From positions 3,733 to 67,732 of the forward strand of contig VZRS01008262.1 of NCBI GenBank assembly GCA_013398055.1: a stretch of DNA of 64,000 nt, written 5' to 3'. Of the stretch, positions 35,772 through 49,500 are shown piece by piece. This DNA comes from Ifrita kowaldi (taxonomy: Eukaryota > Chordata > Aves > Passeriformes > Cinclosomatidae). How positions within the stretch are numbered: the stretch's first letter is position 1; each line of letters opens with the position of its first letter. The notes below the pieces were generated by a model. It did no database searches, was not told the DNA's origin, and saw nothing but the letters and a program-made list of their open reading frames with translations. The translations under genes and the position numbers were made by a program.

Positions 35772-35807
35772 TTACGTAACCTAAAATGAGAATCACTTAC
35801 GTAAGTG
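35772..35807. promoter_or_regulatory. Paired TTACGTAA sites (PAR-bZIP/C/EBP/NFIL3 type)
   Basis: Perfect TTACGTAA octamers lie at 35772-35779 and 35797-35804, start to start 25 bases. The second is the centre of a 14-bp perfect palindrome, CACTTACGTAAGTG (35794-35807). TTACGTAA is the established high-affinity palindrome for PAR-bZIP factors (DBP, HLF, TEF) and NFIL3 (E4BP4), and is also bound by C/EBP dimers. Two exact copies so close together are unlikely by chance, particularly as each has a CpG. Whether the region is active is unknown. Confidence 0.5.
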
Positions 35808-38800
35808 TGAAAATGTACATAGAAGGAAGCAAGCTGAGAATAAGTAAAGAAAAACATATTTAAAAAATAAAAAGGCCCCGAGAATGCTATTCTGTTCCAA
35901 AATGCCATATGGTCAATTGCTTGGCATCATCTTCCCAAGTATGTTAGCAATAGTTTACAGGTTGCTTAACATCAGTGCCTGGATGGGAGGCAATGGCTGA
36001 AATAGCATGATATGAAAAAGGGAGCAGCTTGAATGCTTCCATCCATGTGTTAGCAGTCAGACAGCATTGGATTGTCATTGCTTCAGAATCTGATGGCTGT
36101 GTTGGAACTTCCTTCAGTAAGAGTCAGTAGGAATTGTTTGGATGTAAGTGATGTAAAGATGTTTTAACACTCTCCTTAATTTGGGTAGCAGAATTTTAAG
36201 GAAAATTCATCAAGATTTTTTTTTTCTATCTTATAATCTATTTGCACAATGAGTAATTACAGTTGTTGTCAGGGGGCAAAACACATCAAGTTACTTAAGG
36301 GTAAACAACAGGAGTAAATGACACTTGTGAGTTATGACACACACTCAGAATAATGCAGGGAAACAATGAGGGATATTATTGAAGCAAAACTAATTTTCGT
36401 TCTGGTATAACATTCTGAACAGAACAGTGAAGGACATCACAAATCCATTCACTTATTTCAAAATTTGCAAAACAAATCCCTTCTTACACGTAGTATTTGT
36501 ACAACATGAAATTATTATTCAATAAGTTGACATTTTAAACCTATTACTGCCTAAACCCATCTATTACTGAGCTATTCAGAGCACTAAGTTAACATTTACC
36601 AGAACATTCATCCTCACATCATGGGGAGATCAAGCTCAAATCCTTTATTTCATATTCAGATCTTGTTGGGTCAGGATTGAAAACTGCTACCTTTCTGATA
36701 CTTTACCGAAAAGCCACTCTGAAATCCACAAAAGAATTATTATCAAGTTACTGCAGTTATTCAGCTAGATGTTGACTTTGATATGTCAACTCTCTGATCT
36801 TTAATAGAAAATTGATGGTCTTGCACTGAGGGTCAGTCATATGCATGACCAGGATAGGCCAAGGTTTGTATTAAATTACACCCAGGCTTGCATTTGTATT
36901 CTCTGGCAGACAAAGTCAAACAAAGCCAAATGGATACCTTGTTAGTTTTGTTTTCTTCATTGTTTTGTGTTGGCCTATGGATTTAATTCTGTAATGGGGG
37001 ACTGCTGGGCACAATCTGCTTTATTGATTTTTCTGGGGAAAGTTTTTGTGAGAGCACACAGAAGTATGATAACATAAAAGCAACTGGTGCAATTTTTGTT
37101 CTTGTTGCAGTAGGTGTCTATTACACCATTTATTTAACAATTGACTGTGTCACAAAAAAATCAGGTTAAATTTCTAGTACTGTCCTCACTTAGCCTTGGG
37201 CTGAAGTTGTGAAAATCACTGGCTTTTTTTGGTTCCTATAAATTTGGTACCTGTGGTGACTGCAATGAATCAAACTTTGGCCCTTTCCAGTGCTGTTGGT
37301 TGTCAGTTCCCCCAAAGTTGCATTTTTAACTTGTCTGAGGAAGGAGTGCTGTATAGTAGAACTGGGATATCCATGGTCTAGGACTGCATTTTGTATCCCA
37401 GCTTCTGAAGTGTTGGCTGAAGCCACAGGGGGTTGGGTGAGCTACTGCTCTGTGCATAATATCTTCCATGGCTGTAGATGAATATGTTGTATGGCAGCAA
37501 CTAAAAAAATGAAAGCAAGGGAATGCATTTGCCTTAAAAAAAAAATAATACCAAAAAACTGTTCTTCAACTTCTGTTTCCTGCAACTGCTATTATGTAAA
37601 CACCACATCAAATATGCCTACAGAGACTTGAATGGCTCAGCAGCATCTTCTGGTTTTATGTGTAGCTTCCTGCAAGGTTTTCAGGTTTGCTGTTCATTTC
37701 ATGCTGCTCAAAATAATGACAGAAGGTGAACATACACCTTTTCTTCTTCAGAATGAACAAAAAATTTCCTGCCAAGTTCTCATAGGAGAGGATGGACAAG
37801 TTTGGACATATGCCTCTTTGGTTAATGGCAGCAAAGAATGTCTCATTTCTTTCTGAGTGGAGGTTGGCCAGTAGGGAGGCCAATACAGTGGGCCTTGTCT
37901 AGACAGTCACATGGAGCATCTGTGGATTAACTAGGGCATCCCTTTCCTCATGAAATCTAGAGGGGGTCCTGGATAGAGGGTAATTGTTTTTGAGGTATCT
38001 TACCATTTTCTAAGTAGATTGATCATGGAAAGACTCAATTTACATAACTTGCGTCTATTGTTTGTGTTGATTTTGTGTCAGTGGTTTTTTGTTGGCTAGG
38101 TTTTTCAAAGCCTGGGAGGCAGCCAACTCTCACTGAAACACAATAGAATCTAACATTCAGAAAACCTGATTTAGGAAGACATGTCTCATTGACTTTCAGT
38201 AGGACTTACATGCCTGAGTCTCTTAAATGCTTCTGAAAATGCCAACCTTGGATTTGAAAGCCAACCAAATGTGTGCTAAGCATTTTTTCAGAAGCAGACT
38301 GGTCACAGTATGTACACTCTGCAGGACGAAGTTTCACAACAGATCATATAAGGCACTTAGCTGTTAAAGAAAGAATGTCAGACTTCAGATTTGAAGGGGA
38401 ATGCACAGCCTCGTGTAAGTATTAATGCAGCTCTTAATGCCAAGTTAAGAACACCAGTGAATATATAGGAATGATTTTTAGGAATATAGTCCATGTTACT
38501 ACTTTGATGTGAATCTCCTTCATCAAACTCAGAATTAGCTTTGCTGAAGTCAATAGACTCTTGCACCCTTGTAAGTGACTGCAGTTAGGCAACCCTCCAA
38601 GTATATATGCTGTTATAAAGCAAAACATACAGATTATAAATAACATCACAGGGAGACTGGGTCTGCTTTATCTCTGCAGTAATTCTTCTGATATGCTTTG
38701 AGTTACATCAGGATAAATTTGGCCCACTGAGATTAGTATAAAAAAGCAGGTAGTGTTTCTTAGCTAGAAAGGTGCATATAAATCCCTGTATCTCTAACTT

Positions 38801-41800
38801 TGATCAGCTTAACACTCAGCTTTCTGTGTGAATCCTTTACCTTCTCCCTTATTTCAGAGCAGCTAATGCTGGCAAATGCCTGTTGGACCTACAAAATTAC
38901 AGTGCTGTACAGCAGAGGTGCTGTGAAACTCCCAGAGCATACAAGTGATGCTCAGATCAAACTGTCTCTCTCTTCCTCCTAGTCTATGAAATTGTGTAGA
39001 TGACTCCTTCAAATCTCTCTTTCATTTTAGAGCCTGATCCTGTGACCCACTGATTCCTCTCATCTCCCTTTAAAGCTAATGAGGATCAAAAGTGCTCATC
39101 ACCATTCATGGTGCAGGATTAGGCCCTTAATTAGCCTCGGAAATAGTCATTCTCTTCTGGATGAGGAAACGGTGTTGTATCAGCCTTACCTGGTGATGGT
39201 AATGCCTCTTCATGTTTGTCTTAAGATGCCTTGCTTTGTCAAGACAAGGAAAATTTCTGTGTCTGCACTCCCCTCGCCAGTCATACACATTATACAGCAA
39301 TGTATGGCACCAGCCTGTTTTTGGTTTGTCCCTTAGGAAAGAAAAGATAGTATCCACGCTTTAAAATAGCTCATCATTTAATGCTTTCCTGTATAATTAG
39401 GAAATGATGTTCATCTGACAAAGTACATTCATTAAATAATTTCAAAATAAGCCAGAGGCATTGTTTAAACATAGTGTCAACATAAACTGTAAAAAATGTG
39501 CAGAATAGTTAAATTTTAGCCAAAAGTGTATGTTAATGGAGCAAGAACACTAAATGTTTTTTCTGCTTTTTAAGGCATCGAACTATCTTTTAGTGCAAGT
39601 TCTGCCTCACAGCCAGATCTGGCCCCTTCTTCACCCTGGCCCTTTCATCTCCCTTTGTTCCATGTCTATGCTGAGACTGAGATTTTCCCACCTCTCTCAG
39701 TCTTACTGTGGCTCTGAAAGATGATTGCCTTCCGGTGAAGCCCTTTCCCCTTCTTCTGTACCCAAGCTCCATGTTCAATGAACATCAAAAAGCCTTATCA
39801 TACCCTGATGGTTTAAATCTTTAAACAGAGAGTAACAGCCTGAGTACATCCAGACCCCTCACATCCTATAGTCTTGTCACTATGTGTTCCTGCAACAATT
39901 ACCAGGAGAGGGAGGCTGTGGAGTGAATCAAGTAGCGTGTGTTGTCTCCCTGGACTCCATGCTGATGCTCTGATCAGGACTTCAGCAAAATTCTGTTTGA
40001 AATGAGAATAGACTAATTTTCATCAGACTCTTCTCAGAGGAATCCCATGTGGGCTAGCATGCCAAGGGTCATCATTAGAAAACTGCCTTCAAAAGAGCTG
40101 AGGTTTCTTGTGGCAAAGCTCTTTCCCTTTACTAAATTTATAAACATTTATGTAAAAATGTATACATTAATTGTTCTGCTTCCTTGTATGCCTGCAAAGT
40201 AATGTCCAAAAACATACTTGAGGAAATAGACTTGTAAAAATAGCCCAAGTAAGGACAAAAATGTCCTCGTTTTGACTGAAAATTCAGAATACTGTGATCA
40301 AAGGATGCTGTAACTCCCAGCTGTTCAAAGGGACTTGTATTAAAAAAAAAAATCAGATGTGACCAAGAATAGAAAATAACTCATTAAGAGCTTAACTAGA
40401 TGATGACAGGTGAAGCCATCAGTTGCTTAAACACTGTAATGTTTTTCTAAGCAGTTTCTGTTTTGTTTTTTTTTTCTTCCCCCCGGAATCAATTTATACT
40501 TTCTAGAAATAATTATGAGATCAAGTAAAGTTTGTCTGCTATGGAAAATAAACACATACACAAGACACTGGGCTGTGAGGTAATGAAGACATCATTTTAC
40601 TGCATTTTTAAGCATAGAGAAATTACTGAATTTATTTTACAATTCCTATTTATCAGTTTTCTTCTGAAGTAGCTGCAGTTCTTAAAAGGCAAAAGAAAGG
40701 TAATAGGAAGTCTGTAAGTAAAAGAATCATCTCTGGAAGTTTTAAGCCTTCAGTCATAAAGAAAAGGTCTTTGCTCTGTCTTTTGTGACTTACAAATGAT
40801 GAATGGTAGGTGGATATGATTCTCCTCATTTTTATAGCTATTGTTTAGCTACTACAGTGCTTGTAAAATGCATTAAAAAAATCTTTATAATTCTCTTAAG
40901 CAGCGTAAATCCCTTTTCACTTTCCCCAGGCAAAACCTGATTCACTTGCATGTTTTTGGGCTCTGACCTTCACAACGCTGATCTCCCAACAGTAGTAGCC
41001 AGTTTCTTATTCTTTAAGTGCTAGAGGAATCATGAAAAATTCAGACACTGGGTTTCCCTGAGACCAATCTGGTGGCTTTGTCTTTGTGCTAACTGCTGCT
41101 TTCTATGCATCATTCAAAAGGTACATACTGTTGTCAGCCCCTGAACTGCTACTTGGTGTTAAACATGAATATTTGTAGCTTAGCAAGGGACTAAATTTAA
41201 AAAAATTAATATTTGACAACCTTTGAGAAGGCATTACTGGCATGAAACTATACGAATGAAAGACTGTATTTGTGAAAAATGAAAACTTTCTTCACTGGGG
41301 CAGTTCTAAACATTATCAGATCTGTTTTGAAACAGCTCTGGTTGCTGGACTTTCTTCCTGATGCACAGATTATGATTGTACCAAAGAAAATACTATAGTG
41401 GGTTTGCTTTTTCCTGTGTACTGCAGGGGAAAATTCATTCTGTGCATGTGCCACTAATCCTATCTGACCAGAAAGCAGAGAAAGATGGCATGTGGCTTAT
41501 TCTGGCTACACATCAGAGATACTTCCAATGGTAAAATTGCCTTTTTCCACATTTCTTAATTAGAAATAGAAATGGCTTCAACTAATAGAATCTCTTATTA
41601 ATAACAAAAGGAATTGGTAGCTCTCTAGTTCAAGTGGCATATCTGCATAACTTATAGCCTTAAGAGCTTGTAGAGTCACTCACACTCCTGGCAGAATGCC
41701 TTTTACTCTCCCATATTAATGAGTTGTTCTAAATTTAGTCTACTGTGACAAACTAATATTAATACAGTATTTTATGGCCCACAGCATTGTTAATGCATAA

Positions 41801-41980
41801 GAATGAAACACTGAATCAGAAGAAGGGGAAAGGAGGCAAGATTACTTAGTATGATTGTCAAGATATAAGATAATCCAACTATGTAGATATTAAGACTTAA
41901 ATATAATACTCTGCTTATAGATTTATATTATGTGAAACATTTTCTATTATTTTAAATCCTTGCAGTATTAGTTTCTTATT
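35808..41980. other. Intergenic, no gene seen
   Basis: No exon, RNA gene or transposon was recognised over 6.2 kb. A-runs lie near 37537 and 40341 and a T-run near 40470. Open frames are short. Confidence 0.6.
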
Positions 41981-41985
41981 TTCAA

Positions 41986-42050
41986 AGGTTTATAACTCGG
42001 TCATAAAAATTCACTCTGGGCTGAAACTTGGCATACACGGTCTTAACCTG
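41986..42050 (+). repeat. Dispersed element, copy 1 (unidentified family)
   Basis: GGTTTATAACT, CATAAAAAT and GGCTGAAAC occur in this order and spacing here and again at 61050-61110 in the same orientation, followed by TGGCATAC here and TGACATAC there. Roughly three quarters of 58 aligned bases agree by eye. The similarity appears to fade past 42050. It does not look like CR1. An old amniote repeat, possibly with a conserved function, is the simplest reading; I cannot name the family. Confidence 0.6.
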
Positions 42051-43461
42051 GGAGCATTTTCTTAAGTAAATTTTCAAACAAAACAGTATTTTTCTTTGGT
42101 AAAAGTGGGACAACAGTCAACATATCTGTCATTTTCATAACAGGTCTCTGAAAACAATGGAGACTAATAAGCAAAGCAAAAAGAGTCTGTAATAAGATTT
42201 AATTGCTCTTTTAGTGTTATTTTAATTCTTTTTAATTGCAAAATACTAACAGGACAACATATCTGGCAGGCAGTGGCTATTTAGATGTCAGAGTTTCTTC
42301 CACTGCAATCAATGGATTTTTGTCACTCTTTGAAGGGGAAGTAGGATACAGCACTCTATTTGGTAGCTATTTGATAGTGATGATTTTACCATCTTAGTAT
42401 TTACCTAAATAGATACTTGCATGAATATTACCTAAATATCATTTTGCAGGTGAAGATGACTTTATGCAGATTTTTTTATATGACTTCAATAGCTGTGTTT
42501 TGTAAACATGCATGTGCATCCATATGTACAAACACATTCCATCTTTGCAACCCAGAGCCAAGTCAGAATAGAGTTAAACCATCTACTTGTGCAAATTAAG
42601 GGGAAGAAAAGCCTATGACTAACTCATGGAAGGGGCGCTGCTCCTAGCTATGCCAAGTGTGTATGATGCCTGCCAGAATGCTGCCAGTTGTAAGGTTGAT
42701 CATGGATTGTTTTACTGTGAACAGTAGGCAACAGACTGCAGCTGAGCAGATGTGGAAGCATAGGGTCAGCAATGAATCGTATAAGGTGCTTGACTACATG
42801 TGCCATTACTGAAAATCCACCTTGAATGAGGAGGGATGATGAAGTTTTTTGACTAGCTAATGGAATAATTAGCTATATTGGGGGTTTTTACAAACAAACT
42901 TTGGAAATGGTACGTACAAACTAATTTTTTATGTACTTCGGATCTCTGACCCATATATTAGGGAGATAAAATTTAACCCCTGATCTGACTTCTCTCTTCT
43001 CATATTTGTGTGGATTAGGAAGTTCTGTCTCCAGTGTTCACGGGGATACAGATTTGTTAAGGAGTCTTGAGTAAATGTGAAACTTGAAAGGCCTGGGATG
43101 TGCAACTTTGGTGCACAGACCTTGGAGGAAGACCGTTCTCTCGACCTCATGTGGGTCATGCTGCAGAGCTGTCAGGATAGAAGTTGTCTTTGTGCAGGTG
43201 CAGAAATGTTCCTTTTGACACTCTTCTCAAGGAAATATTTAGAAAAATTAATCTACTTTATGGCTGCTGGCGTGAGTTTATCCAGGTTGGTTAAACTGCA
43301 TCCAGTGCTGTTGTGATGTGCTCCTTTGAAACATGCAAAGCATCTCAATGTTTGGTTGTGGGATAAGAACTCTAATTAGTGTTTTGTGAGCAGTGACATA
43401 ACTTGTAACTGGTGACATTCAGGAAGAAAAAATCTAATTGCAGTGAAGTTTTGGTGGACAG
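42051..43461. other. Intergenic, no gene seen
   Basis: AT-rich sequence without recognised exon, RNA gene or transposon. Confidence 0.6.
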
Positions 43462-43520
43462 GGAATTAGCATGTGTTTAGCTAGCACATATGGAATTAGC
43501 AGGTGTTTAGCTAGCACAGA
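43462..43520. repeat. 30-bp tandem duplication, two copies
   Basis: GGAATTAGC-A[T/G]-GTGTTTAGCTAGCACA occurs at 43462 and 43492, period 30, with one mismatch over the first 26 bases. Each unit ends in a GCTAGC palindrome. It is a recent local duplication or the remnant of a minisatellite. Confidence 0.9.
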
Positions 43521-46506
43521 AGCCCAGCACAAACTGGATCGTCAACTTTTGTGCTGGTCAGATAGGAAACTGTGTAGGAAAGAGCAGAGCTCTCCAGCTC
43601 TTTCTGCAGCTCCCCATGCTCTAGGAGGAGGGTGAACATTGGAGTTGGGTACATGGTTCTGCCCAGGGCCCCCCATCAAACTAATGACACGAAGTTTCAT
43701 GGGCAGTGGCAGATCCATGCCTGAGTGGGCAGGGGGGAATAGCAGAAGTTATGTGTAAGTGACACAGCTTGGGTATCAGAAGGAGCAGTGGTAGGGGGCT
43801 GTAGCTCGCTGGAGGCAGATTTTAACGAGCTACTACACCAACTGGACAGAATCATTTCCAGCAAAGCCCTCATTTCAGCACTGATTCAGTCTCCATAAGA
43901 CCCCTCTATGCTGACAGAGAACCACAGGCAAGAAATTATCTAAAACTGATGTAATTTGGAATAAAATCACAAGAACTGGCACTAGGGATTAGTTGCCTTG
44001 CATATTATATTGCTCAAGTTGTACCCAGCCACTCAGGTGGGTAAGGTGCAGCCAAAGCTTGTTGTATTCCATCCCACACACAGCACTGGGAGTCTTTCTG
44101 CAAGGGCAAAGGCGTGTTTATTCAGAATTTCTTCATAGTGCAGGATGCCAGTACTTTCCACATTGCACAAATTATGGAGTTCATTAATCTCCATATGCCA
44201 TAATTAAGTCTGTTTAAGTCTACAGTGCAGTCTATGGATTCCTTTTAGTGGCTGTTTGGGGAGCAATGGATCAGTTTTTCCTTTGCTATCCCTGCCAATG
44301 CTAGGCCTTTACCAAGCAAAGCTAACGATCCATCCAGCCATCTTTGTCCCTGAATCCTGGTAATACACACATTCACTGGAGAGTGAGGAAACTGTCATTT
44401 TGAGGCAGGAGTGTTACTGAGGACTGTCTTGTTGCCAAGAAGGCAGAATGAAAGAAAGGAAAAGGCAGCCTTCTGTCAAAGCTGAAAATTATTCCTACAC
44501 TTGCTCTGCACTCTTACAGAAGCATAAAACAGATTATTGAAACTTTATGTATTTGGACAGTATTTTGGGCTGTCTTTTGGCTTTTGTTTCCTGATTTTAT
44601 TCCAGTCATGCATCTGTGTTCCTGTGAACCCTCATGAAAAATTCCTTCAACAGAGTCATGTCAGAGGTCTAAGGACCGAGTGGCCCATGGAAGTTATGAA
44701 TGAACAGTCACTGTCAGCGCTGCATTTTTGTGCATCATCTTCAACAGATATTTGCATGATATGAAGCCTGGATTTTGACACACCTAGCAGATCATTTTAC
44801 ATGATAGTGATTTCTATTTTGCATGAAATAATTTGAGGAAAAACCTGAATTTTCCATTTTCTTAAATTTAATTTTCTCCCTGTTTCTCCCAGTTGGTTGT
44901 TTTCGTTGTTGGGGTTTTTTTTTTTTCATAATTCCTGGCTATTTCAGATGCAGATATAAAGCTAAAATCAAAGCTGTCACGCCAGGAGTTTCAAAAATGT
45001 ACTGTGCCACCATGCATCTCTGTTGGGTAGTATTTCATTAGAGAAGCTTGAAAAGAGCCTGTTTTTAAAGAGGTAAGTGCTAAGCATCTTCTAAAAGGCA
45101 GACCTCCCAAAGCCGTGTGAGGGTAGCCACCTGGAACTGGATGCCCTTAGATTTGCCAGTTCTTCTGAAGACTTGCCATTCTTTGTCATTGTTTTTCCTT
45201 TGCAGTGAAAATATCCAGCATGTTGATATTGTGGGAGAAAAAAAAAGTCAAGCAGCTGCCAAGATTTGGCTATTTCCCATGCATAGAATGCTGATGCCTC
45301 CCACCTTAAGAATCGATATGTCTTTAAGATGAATTGGAGGATGAGGCTCCAAACTAATTCACTAATTCTGCCTACTACTGTAGTGGGCAGAATATCTATT
45401 TGATGGCAGTGACTGGAAAAGTAATTTTTTATGTTACATGTTTTATTTCATGTACCTCTAACAAAACACAAGTGTTCTATTCAAGAAAATATTGGGAGGC
45501 ACCAGAATCTTAAAGAAATGCTTCCTTATGACCCTGTTACACATGGAGTTTTGGTTTGCAGTGATAATGGTGGGTTGTTATTTTATTGCTGAAAGAACTT
45601 ACTTAGCATATGCAATATGCAAAAGGAGGAAAGCTGAGTGTTGGAGCACATTACCAGTGTGCACTTAAAAGAAAATTATCCCATGAAAAACAAACCCCTC
45701 TACTTAAATGCTACTCATAAACTATAAGGCAACTAATTCTACCTTAATGGGTGATATTACTACTTGATGGAGAAATAAAACCAATACTGTTAAAATATTG
45801 AGCTAGTGTAAATGTTAGCAGGTTGGAATCTATTAAATGCATGTTATTGTGGGAGCTGGAGAGGTTTAGTTTGTGTTGGTTTGGATTTTTTTATATTTGG
45901 GTATGGTTTATGAAAATTCCATTCTTTTTTTCTGAGTCAGTGCAGTTCTTTTCATCAACAGGTAAGAAGCGGAAGCTTAAATTTTGTGTAAGCAAGTGAA
46001 GCATGGGAGATATCCCTTTCAAGGGAAAAGGAGAAAGAATAATATGAATCAAACATGGTGGTAGACATTTTTCACTGTTATTATTGTTCCCTTACACACT
46101 TGTTTCTATACAATGCCATTCAACTCTGCTGTCTTGCAGGCTAATTTAAGGTTCAGAATTTAACTCCGAGCAAGCTACCTGTATGATGCTGGAGAGTCTC
46201 AAGAATGGTGAAACATATCTTTAAAATTGAGCATATGAAATCCAAATGTCTGATGGCAAGATGCTGGAGATGTGGAGGGTACAGAATACATTGTAATGGC
46301 TAAATGCACTAAATTCAGGTGCTTATAAAATGGTAATGGAAAAAAATCACCAGCGATAATAGAACAATGTAAGAATTTCTAGTAATGAATCAGACATCTC
46401 TTTTGACTCCTTTGTCTTGACTGGTGTGCACTTTAGTTATTTTAATTCATTTTCTCATTTAGACCATTCAACTGTTTCAGTCTATGTTCATCTGGAAGCC
46501 AGATGT
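43521..46506. other. Intergenic, no gene seen
   Basis: The first 350 bases are noticeably GC-richer than their surroundings, then composition returns to AT-rich. No exon, RNA gene or known transposon was recognised. Confidence 0.55.
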
Positions 46507-46520
46507 TCACTAGAGGGCAG
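46507..46520 (+). promoter_or_regulatory. Strong CTCF-like motif
   Basis: TCACTAGAGGGCAG matches 13 of 14 positions of the CTCF core CCASYAGRKGGCRS; only the first base differs. It is the best match of the three noted in the window and has the same orientation as the one at 24368. Motif match only. Confidence 0.5.
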
Positions 46521-49500
46521 CATTTGATAAAATGTTTAAAAGCAGACTTTTTACACAGAAGTGAGGAAAATACATGCAGATCACTGTAATAACACTTTTA
46601 ACAGTGTTCTCTGACATAAGTTTTCAGATCTGTTTGTTGGTCTGGAGCCTGGGACAATGTTTGGGTTGATGAGAATTTCTGAAAGAAATTTAGGGATTTA
46701 TTCCATTAATAAATATGAATTGGTTTGAGATGGATATATTATTTCAGGTTTGCAGAAATTGCACCCTGCAGCCTCTATCTTTTATCCTTAGCCTTTTAAA
46801 TGTACATAAATTAATATTTTAAATTTTATATTATTGCAAAAGAATAAAACATGAATAGGTTCACTTGTCTATTAGCCCTTCCCTTTTATTTTTTTTTTAC
46901 TACTACTGATTTTCAAGCAGTCCTCTCAGCATTATTATTTTATTCGGCAAAAATCTCTTGTTGCTGCAGTCTCAGTAGACCTGTATGGTTGGGCACCTGT
47001 GGAGTTCTGTCATGGTACTAGAGGCAAAACCTCCTCTTGTGCTGGTGCTGGTTCTCAGTTGTAGCCAGTTTGCAGGGCTTTGCCAGGGCTTCCAGCCATC
47101 TTGAACAGGTCAACAGCTCCACGCAGCCTCCACAGGGCCAGGGATGCAGATGGCCAGGAGGCAGCCTACCTGGACTGACAGATCAGACAGGAACCCTTGA
47201 AGAGGTGTGATTTGGCATTTAAGGTTAGATAAACAGGTATTTTCTGATTCATCACTAGCCAAGAAATGCCATTTTGCTTCTCTGAACTAGGGGCATCAAA
47301 TGAAAAGTGACTTCTGCCACCAAGCATTAGGGATCTATTTGAGGAGACTACATCACCCTTGGCTTTCTAGTTGTGGGGGAGGGAGAGATTGTTAAAAAGG
47401 GCAGTTTAACTGACCTAAGATTTGAAATGCCTTCTGGAGATGTGCATCCTCTAGAGAAAGCGTTTGAGTGATAAGACATCTAATTTGTATGTGTCTAAAA
47501 TGAAGCGGTGTAACCTGGACTCCACAGCTACATATGTCACTTTTAACAGTGATGCCAATGCATTTCCCTGGTGAACAAGAAGCAGATATGACCAGGGTTT
47601 GTACTGGAACCATTATGTGTGCTGGGAAAAGATCTGGTAGTTTAGTAGTCTTTTCTTTCTTACCAGGTTAAGTGGCGTTGACTGAGGTGAACTCCTTGTA
47701 AATGACGTCTTTGCTGGGATTGCTGTCTGTGCAGGCAAGGTGAAAGCCTGATCCTGAGGATACGTGTACTCAGCCCGCAACAAACATGCCAAGGACCCCA
47801 GCTCAGAAGCTGAGCTGTGTTAATCACATTGCACCACTTGTGGTTCAGATGCTGGCTGCCAAGTGCGTGGAATTCTGACTTCCTATTTTAAGCTGTTAGT
47901 CTCCAGTACTGACTGTAGCTTTATGGTTACAGATATTCCTGTGTAGTTAGAAAACCAGAAGAATTAACTTGGATGACATGACATGTATAAATGGAATATC
48001 ATTGTCGTTATCTTTAGAATTACATCTTTCACGTGCCAGGTAAATCCAGGAGGCAGTTAAACATTTTCCCCCTATGACATTATCACAAATGTCATTTGGT
48101 GCTTCAAGACTGTTTGAGCAAAATAAATCACCGGCCAAGTGATGTTTGTATCATCATATATGCGTTATTTTTTGCTGGAATAGGTTGTCACAAAATAGAC
48201 TTTATTCAGGTCTTCAAGACAAATCTGGTTTTTTGTTCTTGATGCTGGATTTTTGTTTCATTTTTATTTTTTTAACTGCTGTTAAATACCTCTCAATGTG
48301 TGCCTGTTTGTCTTGAAGCTTTGCAGGTGCACAGGCTGACAAATGGCTTAGAGATGTTTGGAAAACTTACCTTATTTATGCGCAATGTAAGGTAATTTCT
48401 TCTTCTATCCTAATTGCATGTGTCTATCTGGTGAAGTGACCTCTCTGCTCAAGACCTGCCACAATAAAGGAAGAGGAAGGAACCATCTGTAACAGCTCTG
48501 GTAACTGTAGCTTCCTGGGACCATTCAACAAAATCTTCAGTCTATTTTTTTATATCCTGACTGGTTAAACTGTTTCTGCTTGTGAATGAAACACCGTGGT
48601 GCCACTGAAGACCACAGTCAACTCAGTGCTTGAGTGGTCTGCATCCAACAGTAGAAAGAAAACAAACCATTTGCTTTACATTTTAATCAAGGTAAGAAAT
48701 ACAAGAAATGGCTGTCTCATGGTGTTAGTAGAGAGTAGTTTCTCCACATACAGCAAAGGCACAGGCACACAGCCCTGTGTCTTCATTTCATTTTAAATAA
48801 TTCATCTTGCCAGCTCACTCTGAAGCCTGCAGTTGAACCTCCACAAAGGTCATTGCTTACTGATGAGGTATGGGGCAGAGCTGTTCTAAGTACAGGAAGA
48901 CTGAAGTTTTATGCCATCTTTGTTATCAATGCTTCCTGAGGAACACTGTGCTTACTCTATGAACTGTGCTAAATTCCACCAGCTCACAGTACTGATCCTG
49001 TCTGCTATGGGTGGTTGGTGTAATTAAAAGAACAGGGTGGCCAAAGGAAACTCTTCACAGAGAAAAGAGCTAGAGCCAGATCTCTTGGTACCAAAGATCA
49101 TGTGAACTATATTGTAGTACTTAGTGGTCCTTTTTGGACAGAGATCTATTGAACAACAGCTGCATCTGACTAAGGAGGGAAAACACTTCATTTTATTCCC
49201 AATAGTAGCATCCTGTTCCCAGGCCTTTGGTGTCCTAGAAGGGTTCAAATGTACTTTCTTCTTTCCAGAGTCAACATGAAAGTGATTTGTCAGGACTGAT
49301 GTTCCTCTTGTCTGTTCAAGAAAATTCAGCTAGTCCTTTTAGGTATGTTTATTGAAAGCAGCTTGTTATCAATTAGTTCAGTCCAAGAGCTTCCCATCCT
49401 ATTATAAATTACCCATAGTGATGCACAGTGCTGCACTGTGGTCAGCCAGGCAATTCTATCTCAGAAAAGCAAAGAGAATAAAGTCCTGGTCTCTTCACCA

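Noticed and set aside
47041..47200. GC-rich patch suspected to be a CR1 or a gene fragment
   Set aside because: No CR1 block, tail or open frame could be recognised in either orientation.
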